A DNA stretch of 64,000 bases from Astragalus membranaceus. Taxonomy: Eukaryota > Streptophyta > Magnoliopsida > Fabales > Fabaceae. Below, one piece after another: positions 32,094 through 42,712 of this stretch. Below the pieces are notes generated by a model. The model was not told where the DNA came from. It did not search any database and was given only the letters and a program-made list of their open reading frames with translations. Numbering within the stretch: the stretch's first letter is position 1; each line of letters starts with the position of its first letter. Position numbers and translations under genes: made by a program. The DNA is taken from assembly GCA_039519185.1 (NCBI GenBank), contig CM076854.1:152860736-152924735 (forward strand). Direction: 5' to 3'.

Positions 32094-32330
32094 AGTAATG
32101 CTATTCAGCCAAATTTTTTTAGACAAAAATAGACAAAAATCACATTACAACATCAATTAACCAAGTTTTTTAAGCCACTAACCAACCTACTTTTTCACAG
32201 TTTTTAGTTAATGGCCTAGAAAACTTTGAAAAAGTAGGTTGGTTAGTGGCTTAAAAAACTTGGTTAATTGATGTTGTAATGTGGTTTTTGTCTATTTTTG
32301 TCTAGAAAAATTTGGTTGAATAGCATTACT
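32094..32330. mobile_element. Foldback MITE (237 bp, ~100-bp arms)
   Basis: AGTAATGCTATTCAGCCAAA at 32,094 is the near-perfect reverse complement of the right end, GAATAGCATTACT. The two arms (32,094-32,198 and 32,230-32,330) pair almost throughout, leaving a loop of about 30 bases. No confident TSD. Whole-length complementarity suggests a hairpin RNA or small-RNA source if transcribed. Confidence 0.8.
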
Positions 32331-32351
32331 CCTCGATATCTCTTCCCAAAA

Positions 32352-32396
32352 TCTCTCCCTCTCTCTCTCCCTCCCTCCCTCTCTCCCTCCCTCCCC
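32352..32396. repeat. (CCCT/CT)n microsatellite
   Basis: Interrupted runs of CTCTCTCTC and CCTCCCTCCC. Confidence 0.85.
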
Positions 32397-32674
32397 ATAT
32401 GAGGCTACTGACGGGTCAAGGACACCATTCCTTGAATCGACAATATCCGCCTTAGTAAGCAATGATCACTTCTACGATAAAGCCTTGACATGGTCCATTA
32501 AAAAAATGTGCATCCATTTGAAGTAAAATCTCATCTACATATATAAGCACCATTAATCGGCTTCCTCACCTGAAAACATATGCATCCATTTGAAGTAAAA
32601 TCTCATCTACACATTAAATAAGAGAGAGAGGTAGAAATGTTAAAAAAGAGAAGATTGAATGGTAGAGATTAACC

Positions 32675-35186
32675 ACTACAAAAGTTAACTACGACTATTG
32701 TTCCATTGGTAACTCCTACATTTTTTACGGCCGTTATATCCCAATTTTGTCCGCTCTTTTTTTACTATAGTCATTTTTATTATCTAGTTTTGTGTGTCGT
32801 AAGTCCTGGGTCCTATTACCGCAAGTTAGTTTTTGGGCTCGTTTAGACGCTAGTTCGCTTTATTGGGTCTGTACTTAGTAATTCACTTTATTGGGCCTAT
32901 GTTAGATTTTCTCGTTTGGGCCTTGGCCCAGCTTGTCCTTTTTCTAGATTTGTCTTTTTAAAATAACATTTTCTCTAATTTAAAAAAATCAGTCTTTTGT
33001 TTACATTATCACCAAAACAAAACTAAAATTACATAAAAATAAAAAAAAATAGAGAAGAACAAAAATAATAAAAAGGGGTGTCAGTAGCATTAACCTTCAG
33101 CCCAACAAGCTGCTTGCCCAGCAAGTCGACTTGCCCAGCATGTTAACTTGTCCAGCAAGTCTCTTCACCTAACCATTCACCTATAAAAGGAGGCCCTGTC
33201 CACGGTGAAAAACACACCACAGTGATTCAACAAGAACACTGAACACATTCTCTCTCTCTCTCTCCCAGCGAAATTCTCGCTCTCTCTCTCCCCCTCCCTT
33301 TTTTATTTTATTTTTCTTTTAATTAGTTTATTCTTAAATATTATTGATAATTATTTTTCACTAGTCGCACTTTTCATTTTTTCTTCTTTGTTAACTTTTC
33401 GTTCATATTCAAAACAGAAAAACAAAATAATCATTTTCCTCCAAAAATAAAAATCTTATTTTCAAAATAGGGGATTAAGTCAGTCGTACGGACCGGGTTA
33501 GTCATCGTTTTAGGACAAATGGGCCGTACGGCTCAAGAGTCCTAAAATACCTATTCAAATAAAATCACTCCCTACACAAATCGTTTTCTTCCAAAAAATC
33601 AAAAATCTTATTTTCAAAAACAGGGGATTAAGTCGGCCGTACGGCCGGGTTAGTCATCGTTTTAGGATAAATGAACCGTACGGATCACAAGTCCTAAAAT
33701 CCCTAAATTAAAAAACACAAACAAACCAAGCCTTTTCTACCCAAGAATTACGTAGCATTTGATTCTCTACCCCGAGATACGTAGGAGCAGATGGGGGCCC
33801 ACATCTATCAAGTGCAATAATAAAAAATCTTTTTAAGTCTTTTCTCAAATTTTCTTTCGTAGTTTTCAATAAAAATGCCAAAACAAATATTTTTCATCAA
33901 GTCTTTTCATTCATTTTTTTATAAAAGGGAAATAAATATTTTCAAAGTTAATATAGTTTTGCACAATTAATTAGAGGTAACCTTTTTCGAAAGGATGCTG
34001 TGGGGTGCTAATACCTTCCCCGCGCATAATCGACTCTCGAACCCAAAATTTGGTTTTCCAGGCCGTTTTCTTTTTCAAAGGGATTTTTCAGTGTTTTCCC
34101 TTATAATTAAACATTGATGGCGACTTCATTGAACACGAGAGATACTCCGGATTTTTCGGTCGCTACAACGGCTAAAGTAGTCGGTAACAAGCTGATGTTT
34201 TTTTCGCGCTTTCGACGGTTATTTCAATCGCTAATATTAAGTTTCCGTCGATAAAAAACGCGCCCGATTAATCACGCTTCAATTTCGGTCTGCTTCAATT
34301 TTTGTTGCTAATTACCAGCAGAAATATCTCTCGGTAACTGAAATAGTCCGTCAGTAATTTTTGTCCGTTGGTTTAATTCATTTATCTTCAGTGAAACCCT
34401 GACTTTCGCTCTCACTCTCACCCTAACTTCACTCTCACTCTCAGCAAACCCTCCACCATCTGCTTCACCCTCACTCCGTCGTCACTCCGCTTTGCCCCCA
34501 CTATGTGCCTCTCGTCTCTCTCGTACTACATCGTGTGCCACCACCCGTCACCACTACCATCGGTCTTTCCCACCACCAGTAAGCCCCAATTCTTCTTCCA
34601 GTCGCGACCAATCCTTCTTCTACTTTGTCAAGAGTAGGTTCTCTACTAATTTTTTACTTAATTTGTGATTCAATTCTTAAAACGAAACCCTAACCCACTC
34701 TTCCTTTCCAATCTCTCAGAGCTTCAACCCCACCAGGACCCTAACATCATCCTAGTATGTGCCTTTCAATGAATTTGACAGGATTGTTAAGGTTATAGGT
34801 GCACTGGGGTGGATGTTAATTGAGGCAAACTTGTTTTAGATAAGTTACCATCGAAAACCTTTTGTCAGTATATTACCGACAGAAATCTCGTCGGAAACCT
34901 TTGTCAGTAAGTTACCGATACAATTTTTGTCGGAAACTTAAACTTTGGTGAGTTCATTACCGACAGAGGTAACGGCGAAAATTACCTGGAAATTACCAAC
35001 GGAGTTTTAGGCAGGTAACTATCGACGACTTTTTTTGAAAAATTCGTCGGTACATAATCATTACCGACCCACCCTTTTCTGACGGTCTTTTACCCTCGAT
35101 AATTCGTCGGTAAAGAGCCATTACGGATGGTTTTTTGCATTACCGACGGCTTTTTGCTATGGGTAATGAGAGGGTTTCTGGTAGTG
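32675..35186. mobile_element. Non-autonomous CACTA element (TSD AAC)
   Basis: Starts CACTACAAAAGTTAACTACG and ends TTTCTGGTAGTG; AAC flanks both sides (32,672-32,674 and 35,187-35,189), the 3-bp TSD expected of CACTA elements. Subterminal repeats such as TTACCGAC(A/G)G, GTCGGAAAC and TTCGTCGGTA crowd the right end (34,850-35,160). There is no transposase. About 1.07 kb remains if the nested LTR and its duplicated site are removed. A CT-rich, coding-like stretch at 34,380-34,770 may be captured host DNA. Confidence 0.9.
32732..34167 (+). repeat. Ogre-type solo LTR (1436 bp, TSD ACGGC)
   Basis: Begins CGTTATATCCCAATTTTGTC (first base C instead of T) and ends CGGTCGCTACA. The perfect 5-bp duplication ACGGC is at 32,727-32,731 and 34,168-34,172. 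It carries two hairpin modules at 33,465-33,710, the GATACGTAGGAGCAG motif and the GGGGTGCTAATACCTTCCCC block, so it belongs with the LTR at 3949-6877. Solo state with intact TSD implies LTR-LTR recombination. Confidence 0.92.
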
Positions 35187-35199
35187 AACACAACATTAC

Positions 35200-35400
35200 C
35201 ACAAAAGTCCACTAAATAGAATCCCGTTTCTTTCCAAGTTTACCGGGCATAATCAGCACCTGCCATAATAATATAGAGACGAACACAAAGTACTCATAGA
35301 GAAATCGCATCTGAGAAGAGTTGCGTATCCGTTTCTCCAAAACTCCCACATAGGACACAAGAAGAATCCTTCGCAGCACCAATGCAAATCAGGATGAAAG
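35200..35400 (-). pseudogene. Possible LINE zf-RVT remnant
   Basis: One minus-strand frame reads SSCVLCGSFGETDTQLF, fitting the C-x-x-C ... E-T ... LF pattern of the zf-RVT domain, followed by stops. Very short and decayed; weak assignment. Confidence 0.3.
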
Positions 35401-35829
35401 TGCTGGTGCCTTGACTATTGTGTCCGCGTCCTTATGTGACTTTGGAATATTCAGTAACCGAATATACTAAAAATAAAATTGCAAGGTTAAGATAATCTCA
35501 TACCACCATCATCTTGATGTAATCCAAATGTATGTGAGTTAAAATAATAATAAAAAAAAAGGATAGAAGGTTGTTTTACTATAACCACGTCAGTATAGAG
35601 AAATAGTCCACCAGTCCAAATCATTGATACGTGTGATGAATCCAAGTCATTTGGGAGAAGATTGGTTCTAAGTGAATATGTCAATGCGATTTTTATACTA
35701 AGCTTTATCATATTAAGAGCTAAGTGTGATAGAAAGACAAGCTATTACTATTGTTATCATCGAATCAGCCATGAGGAAATCAGTAGTACAAATAACAACC
35801 AGTTCACATAATTTATATGTGAGGTGAGA
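35401..35829. other. Intergenic DNA
   Basis: No gene recognised. The expected left terminus (CACTACAACAG-like) of the large CACTA element to the right is not present here. Confidence 0.3.
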
Positions 35830-36160
35830 TTAGGGCGTTAGGGGCGTTTTTTTTATCCATTGGGGGCGTTTCGGGCGCCCCTATATCTGGTGCTTTTGTT
35901 GCCAACAAGCGCATCTAATTATTAGGAAACAGAAGCGCTAAAAAAAGTGCCCCTGTTGGTCTTAGCGCCTCTGACAATTAGGGGCGCTCGCAGTAACAAG
36001 CGCCCATGTTGGTCTTAGCGCACTTTAACAATCAGGGGCGCTTGCAGTTAGAAGCGCCCCTGTTGGTCTGACCAACAGAAGCGCTTTTTACTGGGAGCGC
36101 CCATGATTGTCAAGTGGGGGTAAAACCAACAGGGGCGCTTCTAACTACAAGCGCCCCTGA
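35830..36160. repeat. CACTA left subterminal repeats (GGGGCGCTT)
   Basis: At least eight copies of GGGGCGC/GCGCCCC-type words in both orientations, many followed by TGTTGGTCTTAGCGC or TTCTAACTACAAGCGCCCC. Such arrays are the transposase-binding ends of CACTA elements. Confidence 0.8.
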
Positions 36161-36354
36161 TTCTATGTTTTCTTTTTAAAATATTTTTTCCTGTTTCTGG
36201 TATATCCAATATTTTGCAGCACATCCCTACTCTCATTTTCATCAACCAACAACAACCAATATCAACTCAGCAACCAATATGAACCAAATTTCAAATCAAC
36301 TAACCAATTGCAAATCAAATTCCAACTAACAAACTTATAAATCCATCTAATATG

Positions 36355-36456
<102 letters not shown>

Positions 36457-36559
36457 ACCAACAAAAATAACATAAATCATTAACCAAATTCTAAATGTTA
36501 ACATAGACAGCAAAAATGACATGGCATCCATTGTGGGAAACAAAAAACCAGCTAACCAT

Positions 36560-37636
36560 GAGTTAGATGAATTTCTATTTTCATTAATCAAACGGGCAAC
36601 ATGATGACACCACTCTCCCTTGATCTCAGTAAGTTGGTCATCAGAAAATGGAGCTACAACCTCATTTCCAGGAAAATACTGCAAAAATAAGCAAAAATAA
36701 AATAAACTTAGAATTAAGTGCTAAATCCTAGATATGGAATTACTTGTCAAAAAATAAACTATATAAATTACATACATTTTATGGAATTTCCATTTGATTG
36801 TGAGTGATTATGTCCTTCATAAACTTCATAACGTAATATCCGCAATCATCATTGTTTGGTTGTCTGGGACACTAGAAATCAAAATAACAATTAATTATTA
36901 AAATGCGAACAATATTTACATGGATAAGAATATTGATTATAAACTTACCGTTATTATTATCCATTTTGTTTTATTGTTGACATTCCCATCTCTAGCCCTC
37001 CTCTCATTCGATCCCCAATAAGTCATCATACAACTGAAACATCATACATATAAATGTATTAATTAATCGAAATACATACATAATTTAAATGATGAAATAT
37101 GCGATGTAACTAAATACACATCTTTCAAATACTCCTTTCACCTTGAGGTGGTTGGTATAATGGCTATGACACGAATCCAAATAGAAAATTCTATTTCTTT
37201 TAGGATCAACTACCAACAATATCCAATGGGTCCTACAAAAAATTTGAATAACCAAATAAATAACAGTATTTCAAAAACACATTATATATATAGATATATA
37301 TATATATATATAGCTTAAATTTCTTACCCTAAGTTGATGGGTGCCAAAAACAAGCTATCACAGCTTCTTTCATGTGCCAAAGCCAAGCGTCTATCGATAT
37401 AGGCTTTTACCGCTTCGTTGTTTTCTTTAATCGCTTTCTTCAAGTCTTTAACCATGGCTTTTGACATGTCTTTATCAAAGCGGGCGTTGCGTAGAAAAGT
37501 ACGTTCGGGGCACAAGAAGATAAATCTATGTGTTCGTTCCATGGGGATCATAATCTCATGGTACAAATACCTATAGTTAAAATGTATTCCAATAAATTAA
37601 CAAATAATAACAATAATAATAATGATGATGATAATG

Positions 37637-37700
<64 letters not shown>

Positions 37701-38400
37701 GAAGAATAATCCCTAATGTATATATTAATAGTAGCCCAGATGCCCACTTGTGATCATATACCTCTTGTAGTTCCACATTTGAAAGGCAGATTGGTGGATA
37801 TCTCTCAAGATGTCTGGATCAACCAATGCAGTTATCAAATCTGCACCCGTCATTGTTGAGGCATGAACCTTTAGATAACTGATAAATTCCTTAGAAGGGG
37901 GGGGTTGGGGTTGAACCTCCTTCCCTTTATCTATTTGCCGAGACACTGATTTCTTGCTAGCAATAGAAGGGGGGTTGGGATTGAATCTCATTCTCGCTAG
38001 CTTCTCACCTAGACACATGCTTCTTGCGACCAATAGAAAAGGAGGGTTGGGATTTGCCAACATGCCCAAAAATCCGAGATCTTGCTTTGTTTACCTATAT
38101 TAGAAATATAATTAGTTATTAATATATGACAATAAGCCAATGAATTATTAACAAATATATTAATTACTCCATACATTGATAAGATTTGCTGGCCATCCCA
38201 CAAAGGTGCCAAGCAGATCATTCACAGTCAACAAAGTCATCTGTGCAGTGTCAATTGGTACCGGCAATAATGCATCTTCCACAACAACAAACTCAACTCT
38301 GAGTCTCACGTGATTTGGAGGCATGGGTAGATTGTGCAAGGTGGAGTCCTCATTGTTACAAACAAATCCCTTTGCGACCAACGTAAGCGTGTTTGATGTA
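36560..38400 (-). pseudogene. Ulp1-like (C48) cysteine protease region of CACTA accessory gene
   Basis: Exon-like blocks on the minus strand. Exon ending near 37,330 reads FIFLCPERTFLRN ... LFLAPINLG with a GTAAG donor. The next (acceptor near 37,231) reads THWILLVVDPKRNRIFYLDS, with the predicted catalytic His at 37,226-37,228 and Asp at 37,175-37,177. The exon after the acceptor near 36,890 reads PRQPNNDDCGYYVMKFMKDI, with the nucleophile Cys at 36,842-36,844 and an upstream Gln. A last block (from 36,684) reads YFPGNEVVAPFSDDQLTEIK. Upstream blocks at 38,069-37,725 and 38,381-38,160 lack a known domain. The order His-Asp-Gln-Cys matches SUMO proteases of the Ulp1 family, which plant CACTA and Mutator elements often carry. 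I see no stop in the catalytic blocks, but exon connections are uncertain, so functionality is undecided. Confidence 0.75.
37600..37700. repeat. (TAA/TAATAA)n microsatellite
   Basis: About 100 bases of AATAAT-type repeats with TGATGA interruptions at the left end. Lies in an intron-like gap of the Ulp1 gene. Confidence 0.95.
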
Positions 38401-38431
38401 TATAATTCACAATTGTTATTGTTACCCTAAA

Positions 38432-39985
38432 TTAATAATAACCAAATAACCAAATATTAATATCTACAAATGTAAAATGTAAAAAATAAAAAGACGGTCC
38501 AACAATAATTACCTCATTGGACACAATATTGCAACTATTCCTTAAGCTATTTGGGTTAGGAGATGGTACATCATCAGTCCTTGGACCCCATTTATCTTTT
38601 AATTCATTAAGTTCTTCCCGTAGCATCAATACCAAGGCTTCCAACCGTTTTCTTTCTCTACTTTCTTGTGTCTCTTGTTTCTTTTGCCTCTTTGAACCCC
38701 AAAAAGTGGTTGGAGAAATGCCAAATCCCAAACCCCGTAGACGACCTGAATACTCTTCAATTGCCAATGCACGACCAAGGATGTCATTCGACCATCACAA
38801 TCAGTAATCTCTCCTTGTGATACTGATTGTGATATGGATTCCTGATTCAAAAAAATTATTAGACATTATAAGTAATATAAACATTATAAAAAAAATTAAT
38901 TTTATCATACTTACAATTTTTTGAGACACCTCTCTCGTTTTTGGGTTGTCAATGACACCATCTTTGGTTTGTCGGACTTCTAACCACAAAACATGTCGGT
39001 CAATAGATTCCTGAGTAGGATCTTTTCCGTCCTCCCGCGGCTATTAAAATTTACCATTTATTAGTAAATAAATCAAAAGATTAATTTAATAAAGGAAAGA
39101 TAAAATAAAAGATAATGTGCCTACCAATTGTTCTTCAATCTCGTGATAACCATTAACACCGGCTTTATAAGGGTATTCAGGACTTGCTGCTCTCTCGCGA
39201 TTTTCATTGCTTAATCTCTACAAAGACAAATCATTTTACATTAATACTTTATAATTGTCAAATATAGGTATATGTATGATAAGTAATTGTACAAACCTGG
39301 AATTCCTCATCTTCGCGTGAAGATACAAATGCACTCCAATCCTCCGATGTTATAATCCCATTATATCGTGGTGGAGGACGGTTTCTGATGTTCTCCTCTT
39401 CATCTCTCACCCAACTTGTTAGAGTTGATCTGAATCTTCTGTGCGCCTTTCCAGCTTTCTTAAGACAATAGTCTTTTCGAGAGTCATCCACATCAAAGTA
39501 TTTCTGCTTACATTCAACAAAATGATTATAAATATGCTTACATATTTAATTATAAAATAACTGTATAGTCAAAATAAGACCCATACCTGTATCAAATACC
39601 ATAGCTCCCTTTTAAGTTTCTCCAAAGATGCATCTTTTTTATTATTTCAACTTGTGATTGTAATTGGTATATCCTGCCTTGCTCTGGCACCAATGAAGCT
39701 TTGCAACTCTCTACCATTTTCACCAATCGGTTGGTCTTTAGCATTCCATTCGACTTGCATTATTACTTGTGTAAATTAGATAACAAACAGTTAAAAGTAT
39801 ATAACAAAGTTAGTTAATTAGTAAGTTTCTTACTGTAAGTTTAGGAAGCCCTTTGCTCCCTCGATTGATGATATTTTTCTTAACTGTCATTCCACGGCGA
39901 CTGAACTTTTTTTGGGGCTGATGTTCACTCTCATGACCACTATCATGTGCACTATCATCACAGTGGGAAGTCATCTCACCTGCAA
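38432..39985 (-). pseudogene. Ptta/En-Spm (Transposase_24-like) accessory transposase
   Basis: Exons read on the minus strand. First, MTSHCDDSAHDSGHESEHQP (about 39,978 to 39,838; donor GTAAGAA). Then VEWNAKDQPIGENGRELQSF and ARQDIPITITS, followed by an in-frame TGA where the family has Trp, and ELWYLIQ. Next DSRKDYCLKKAGKAHRRFR ... PPPRYNGIITSEDWSAFVSS. Then RLSNENRERAASPEYPY, LEVRQTKDGVIDNPKTREV, and, after a one-base deletion near 38,787, LAIEEYSGRLRGLGFGISPT ... LMLREELNELKDKWGP (a short coiled coil). The family is the plant transposase (Ptta/En/Spm) domain, thought to be the DNA-binding partner of TNPD. Broken by the TGA and the frameshift. Confidence 0.75.
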
Positions 39986-40092
39986 CAAAATATAATCATT
40001 GTTATTAGGCTAAATGTTATTTTATAATCATGATAAAGTAAGTTAATTTTTACAATATGAAAAATGAATAAAAAAGAAACACGCATGATATA

Positions 40093-41219
40093 TTACATGT
40101 TCCTTTTCCTCGATCTAATGTTACTAGCTACTTGTTTATTTGTTTGATATTTTGCTTTTCGCTTCTTAGTACTTTGTTTTAGACGAAACGTAATTCCATC
40201 ATTATGATAATTTCTAACATACAAAATATCCTCTTTAGAAGTACTTTCACCTATTACTGGTTGTGATGTCCCGAAGAAAGGGTCATCCTTAATATCAACA
40301 TCTACGTGGGCTTGATCACCAATGTCATTCACCAGTAATTTTTTGTTTGTCAATAAAACAATGCACCAATTGATCATATCAACTGGATCAGTGACATAAA
40401 ACACTTGTTGGGCTTGCGAGACTAAAATAAAAGGTTCATCTTTATACCCTAACTTGTTGAAATTCACCCGCATGAAACCTGAGTCATCCATCTGTACACC
40501 ATTATTATTGTCAACCCAATTACATTGGAACACAGGCTCCCAAAACATATTGTAATCCAACTCCCATATGTGTTCAATGACACCGAAGTATGACATATTC
40601 GCGTAAGTGGGATTTCTGTCTTTGGCACTTGATGTATGCATAGATTCAGCTACAAGAGTCACCCCACTATTTTGCATTTTACTCTGATCATCATGGGATT
40701 TTGTATAGAACGTGTACCCATTTTGTAGATAACTAGTGTAAAAGAAAACATGTATATTTGGACCTTTTGCTAACCATCTCAATCTTTCTGAAATCGAGGT
40801 AGGATTCGAAACAAACTCAAACTCAATGTGATCTTTTAGCCATAGTATGAAACTCCGATTGTGTTCTTTTTTTAACCAGACTTGACTCTTAGTTAGGTGA
40901 TCACTCCTAAGAATCTCCAAGTGTTTGACAACATATGAATCAACCTGACTATTATTGTGCAGAACATATAAGTGTGCTTGCTCTAGTTCTTTCCTAGATA
41001 CCATCACTATTTTCCTTCTTGTCATCCCTTTACCAATGCTTCCTGTGTGACACACCCTTGGCAGCCCAATAGAATATTCAACACTAGATAGATAGCCGGT
41101 GGAGAACTCAATAGCTTCTTCAACTATGTAGCGCTCAGCAATGCAACCCTCGGGTCGTGACCGGTTTTTAACATATCCTTTTAATATCTTCATGTATCGC
41201 ACAAACGGGTACATCCATC
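40093..41219 (-). pseudogene. CACTA TNPD-like transposase, C-terminal part (DUF4218/DUF4216)
   Basis: Continues the transposase after the nested solo LTR. It begins at the split RW|MYPFVRYMKILKGYVKN, then GCIAERYIVEEAIEFSTGYL (DUF4218). The DUF4216 region follows (TSYLQNGYTFYTKSHDD, YFGVIEHIWELDYNMFWEPV, CNWVDNNNGVQMDDSGF). It ends with a basic tail IRSRKRNM. The frame itself is open for about 375 residues. The residues read before MYPF beyond 41,220 are LTR-encoded and are not part of the gene. Confidence 0.88.
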
Positions 41220-42712
41220 TGTTGTGCGAAAAGGTGATGTGCAAGTATACACAATCGCAACAAGTAATATAATGATATGTAAAGTTCGTTCCCACAGGGA
41301 TTGGAATTAATCTAAGAAGTTTAAGTGATTAGAAGCTTAGTGAAAAGAATTGAGTAACAAGTAAAAGTAAAGAGTTGTAAACATGATAAGTTGTGATAAA
41401 ACAGTATTAATTTGAAGTATTTAAAGGTGAGTTGGATAGCTCAGTAGTTGTGTAAATTCCCAAGAGTAATGTTCAAATAATATTTAGACGCTGTAGCGTT
41501 AAGCGCTGTAGCGTTAAGCGCTGTAGCGCTTCAGAATCCGTAGACGCTGTAGCGCCTTGGTAGCGTGCCTTTCAGTCCCTTTCGTTAGGGTTATGTTACA
41601 AGACTCCTATGTCTAGGCTCTAAATTAGTTTTACCCCTGTATATTAAGCTCTTACAACATTTGCCTTATGAACTACTACTCCCCTATGTCTAGAGTTAAG
41701 TAATGCTTCCTTTAAATGTCTTTAAAGGGTTTTCATTCATATCATTCCTTGAGTTCTCTTTGTGAACCATGTCTGTACCCACAAAGTTACCTTGTTTTAG
41801 TTGATCATTCCTAAACCAAGATTGAAAGCATTATAACACAAGGAATAAAACACTAACATCATAATATTATTCAAAAGTTACTCAAGGTTCATTACATACC
41901 AAGAACAATCCGACTTCAACAAAGTTAGCTCATGAAAAGTTCCATCAACATAATACAACTAGAGAGTATGTATTACCGTATGAAGACAAGAGAAGAGTGG
42001 TTGCAAAAGATACACTCCAATAATCCCAAGTAGCATACAAAGGATGAAGTTGAGGCGTGAGCAAAACCTTGGATGAAGACTAGAAAAACTTATGCTAAAA
42101 ATAAAAGCTTAAAGGTAGTATAACAATGGAGAATAGCTGCTATGTCATAAGAAGTTCTTCTTCAAAGTTACAACTACTTGTGTCTACGTATGTATCTTAC
42201 CTAATGAAGCAATCTAATCTCTTCTAAGAAACTAACTAAGTCTTAATAAAATAATAATAATAATAATTTATGATCATAAGACTTAGATATTATCTTTAAA
42301 GTACTTTACAAAAAGTGCTAATGATAGAATACACCAACTATCACATGGGTTCCATTTAGGGGGCGCCAAGTGTAATTTAGCATCCACTTGGAAGTCAAAC
42401 TATCCAGCTGAGGGGAAGAGATAAGGGTGGTGACTCATCATTTCAGCAAGTGGCTACACAAATATCTCAATGGTCAGCCGTCATATAACGTTGTAGCGTC
42501 TCCTTGATAGCATACCGCTGCAGCGCTTAAAGCAAAACATCAAACATATTCACAAAGGTATTGACTATGCCCAAAGTTTAGGGAATTGACTTATAACCTA
42601 TATTTACTCTAATATTCATATATTCACATATTTTAAGTACTAGAATTACTTGAGAAGTAAGCTTGACTTAAGTATTAGGAGTATAAATAACCTATATAAA
42701 ATAGAGTTATCA
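41220..42712 (-). repeat. Athila-type solo LTR (1493 bp, TSD CCATC)
   Basis: Plus-strand ends TGTTGTGCGAAAAGG and ATAGAGTTATCA. CCATC is duplicated at 41,215-41,219 and 42,713-42,717. On the minus strand it starts TGATAACTCTATTTTATATA like the LTR ending at 13,541, and both share the CCCACAGGGATT motif. It splits the transposase between the Arg-Trp and Met codons. Several CGCTGTAGCG(TT/CC) repeats occur at 41,491-41,570 and 42,490-42,530. Confidence 0.93.

Noticed and set aside
41220..41295. N-terminal extension of the TNPD C-terminal frame (starts MGTNFTYHYI)
   Set aside because: These residues come from the nested LTR; the true upstream codons lie at 42,713 on the other side of the insertion.
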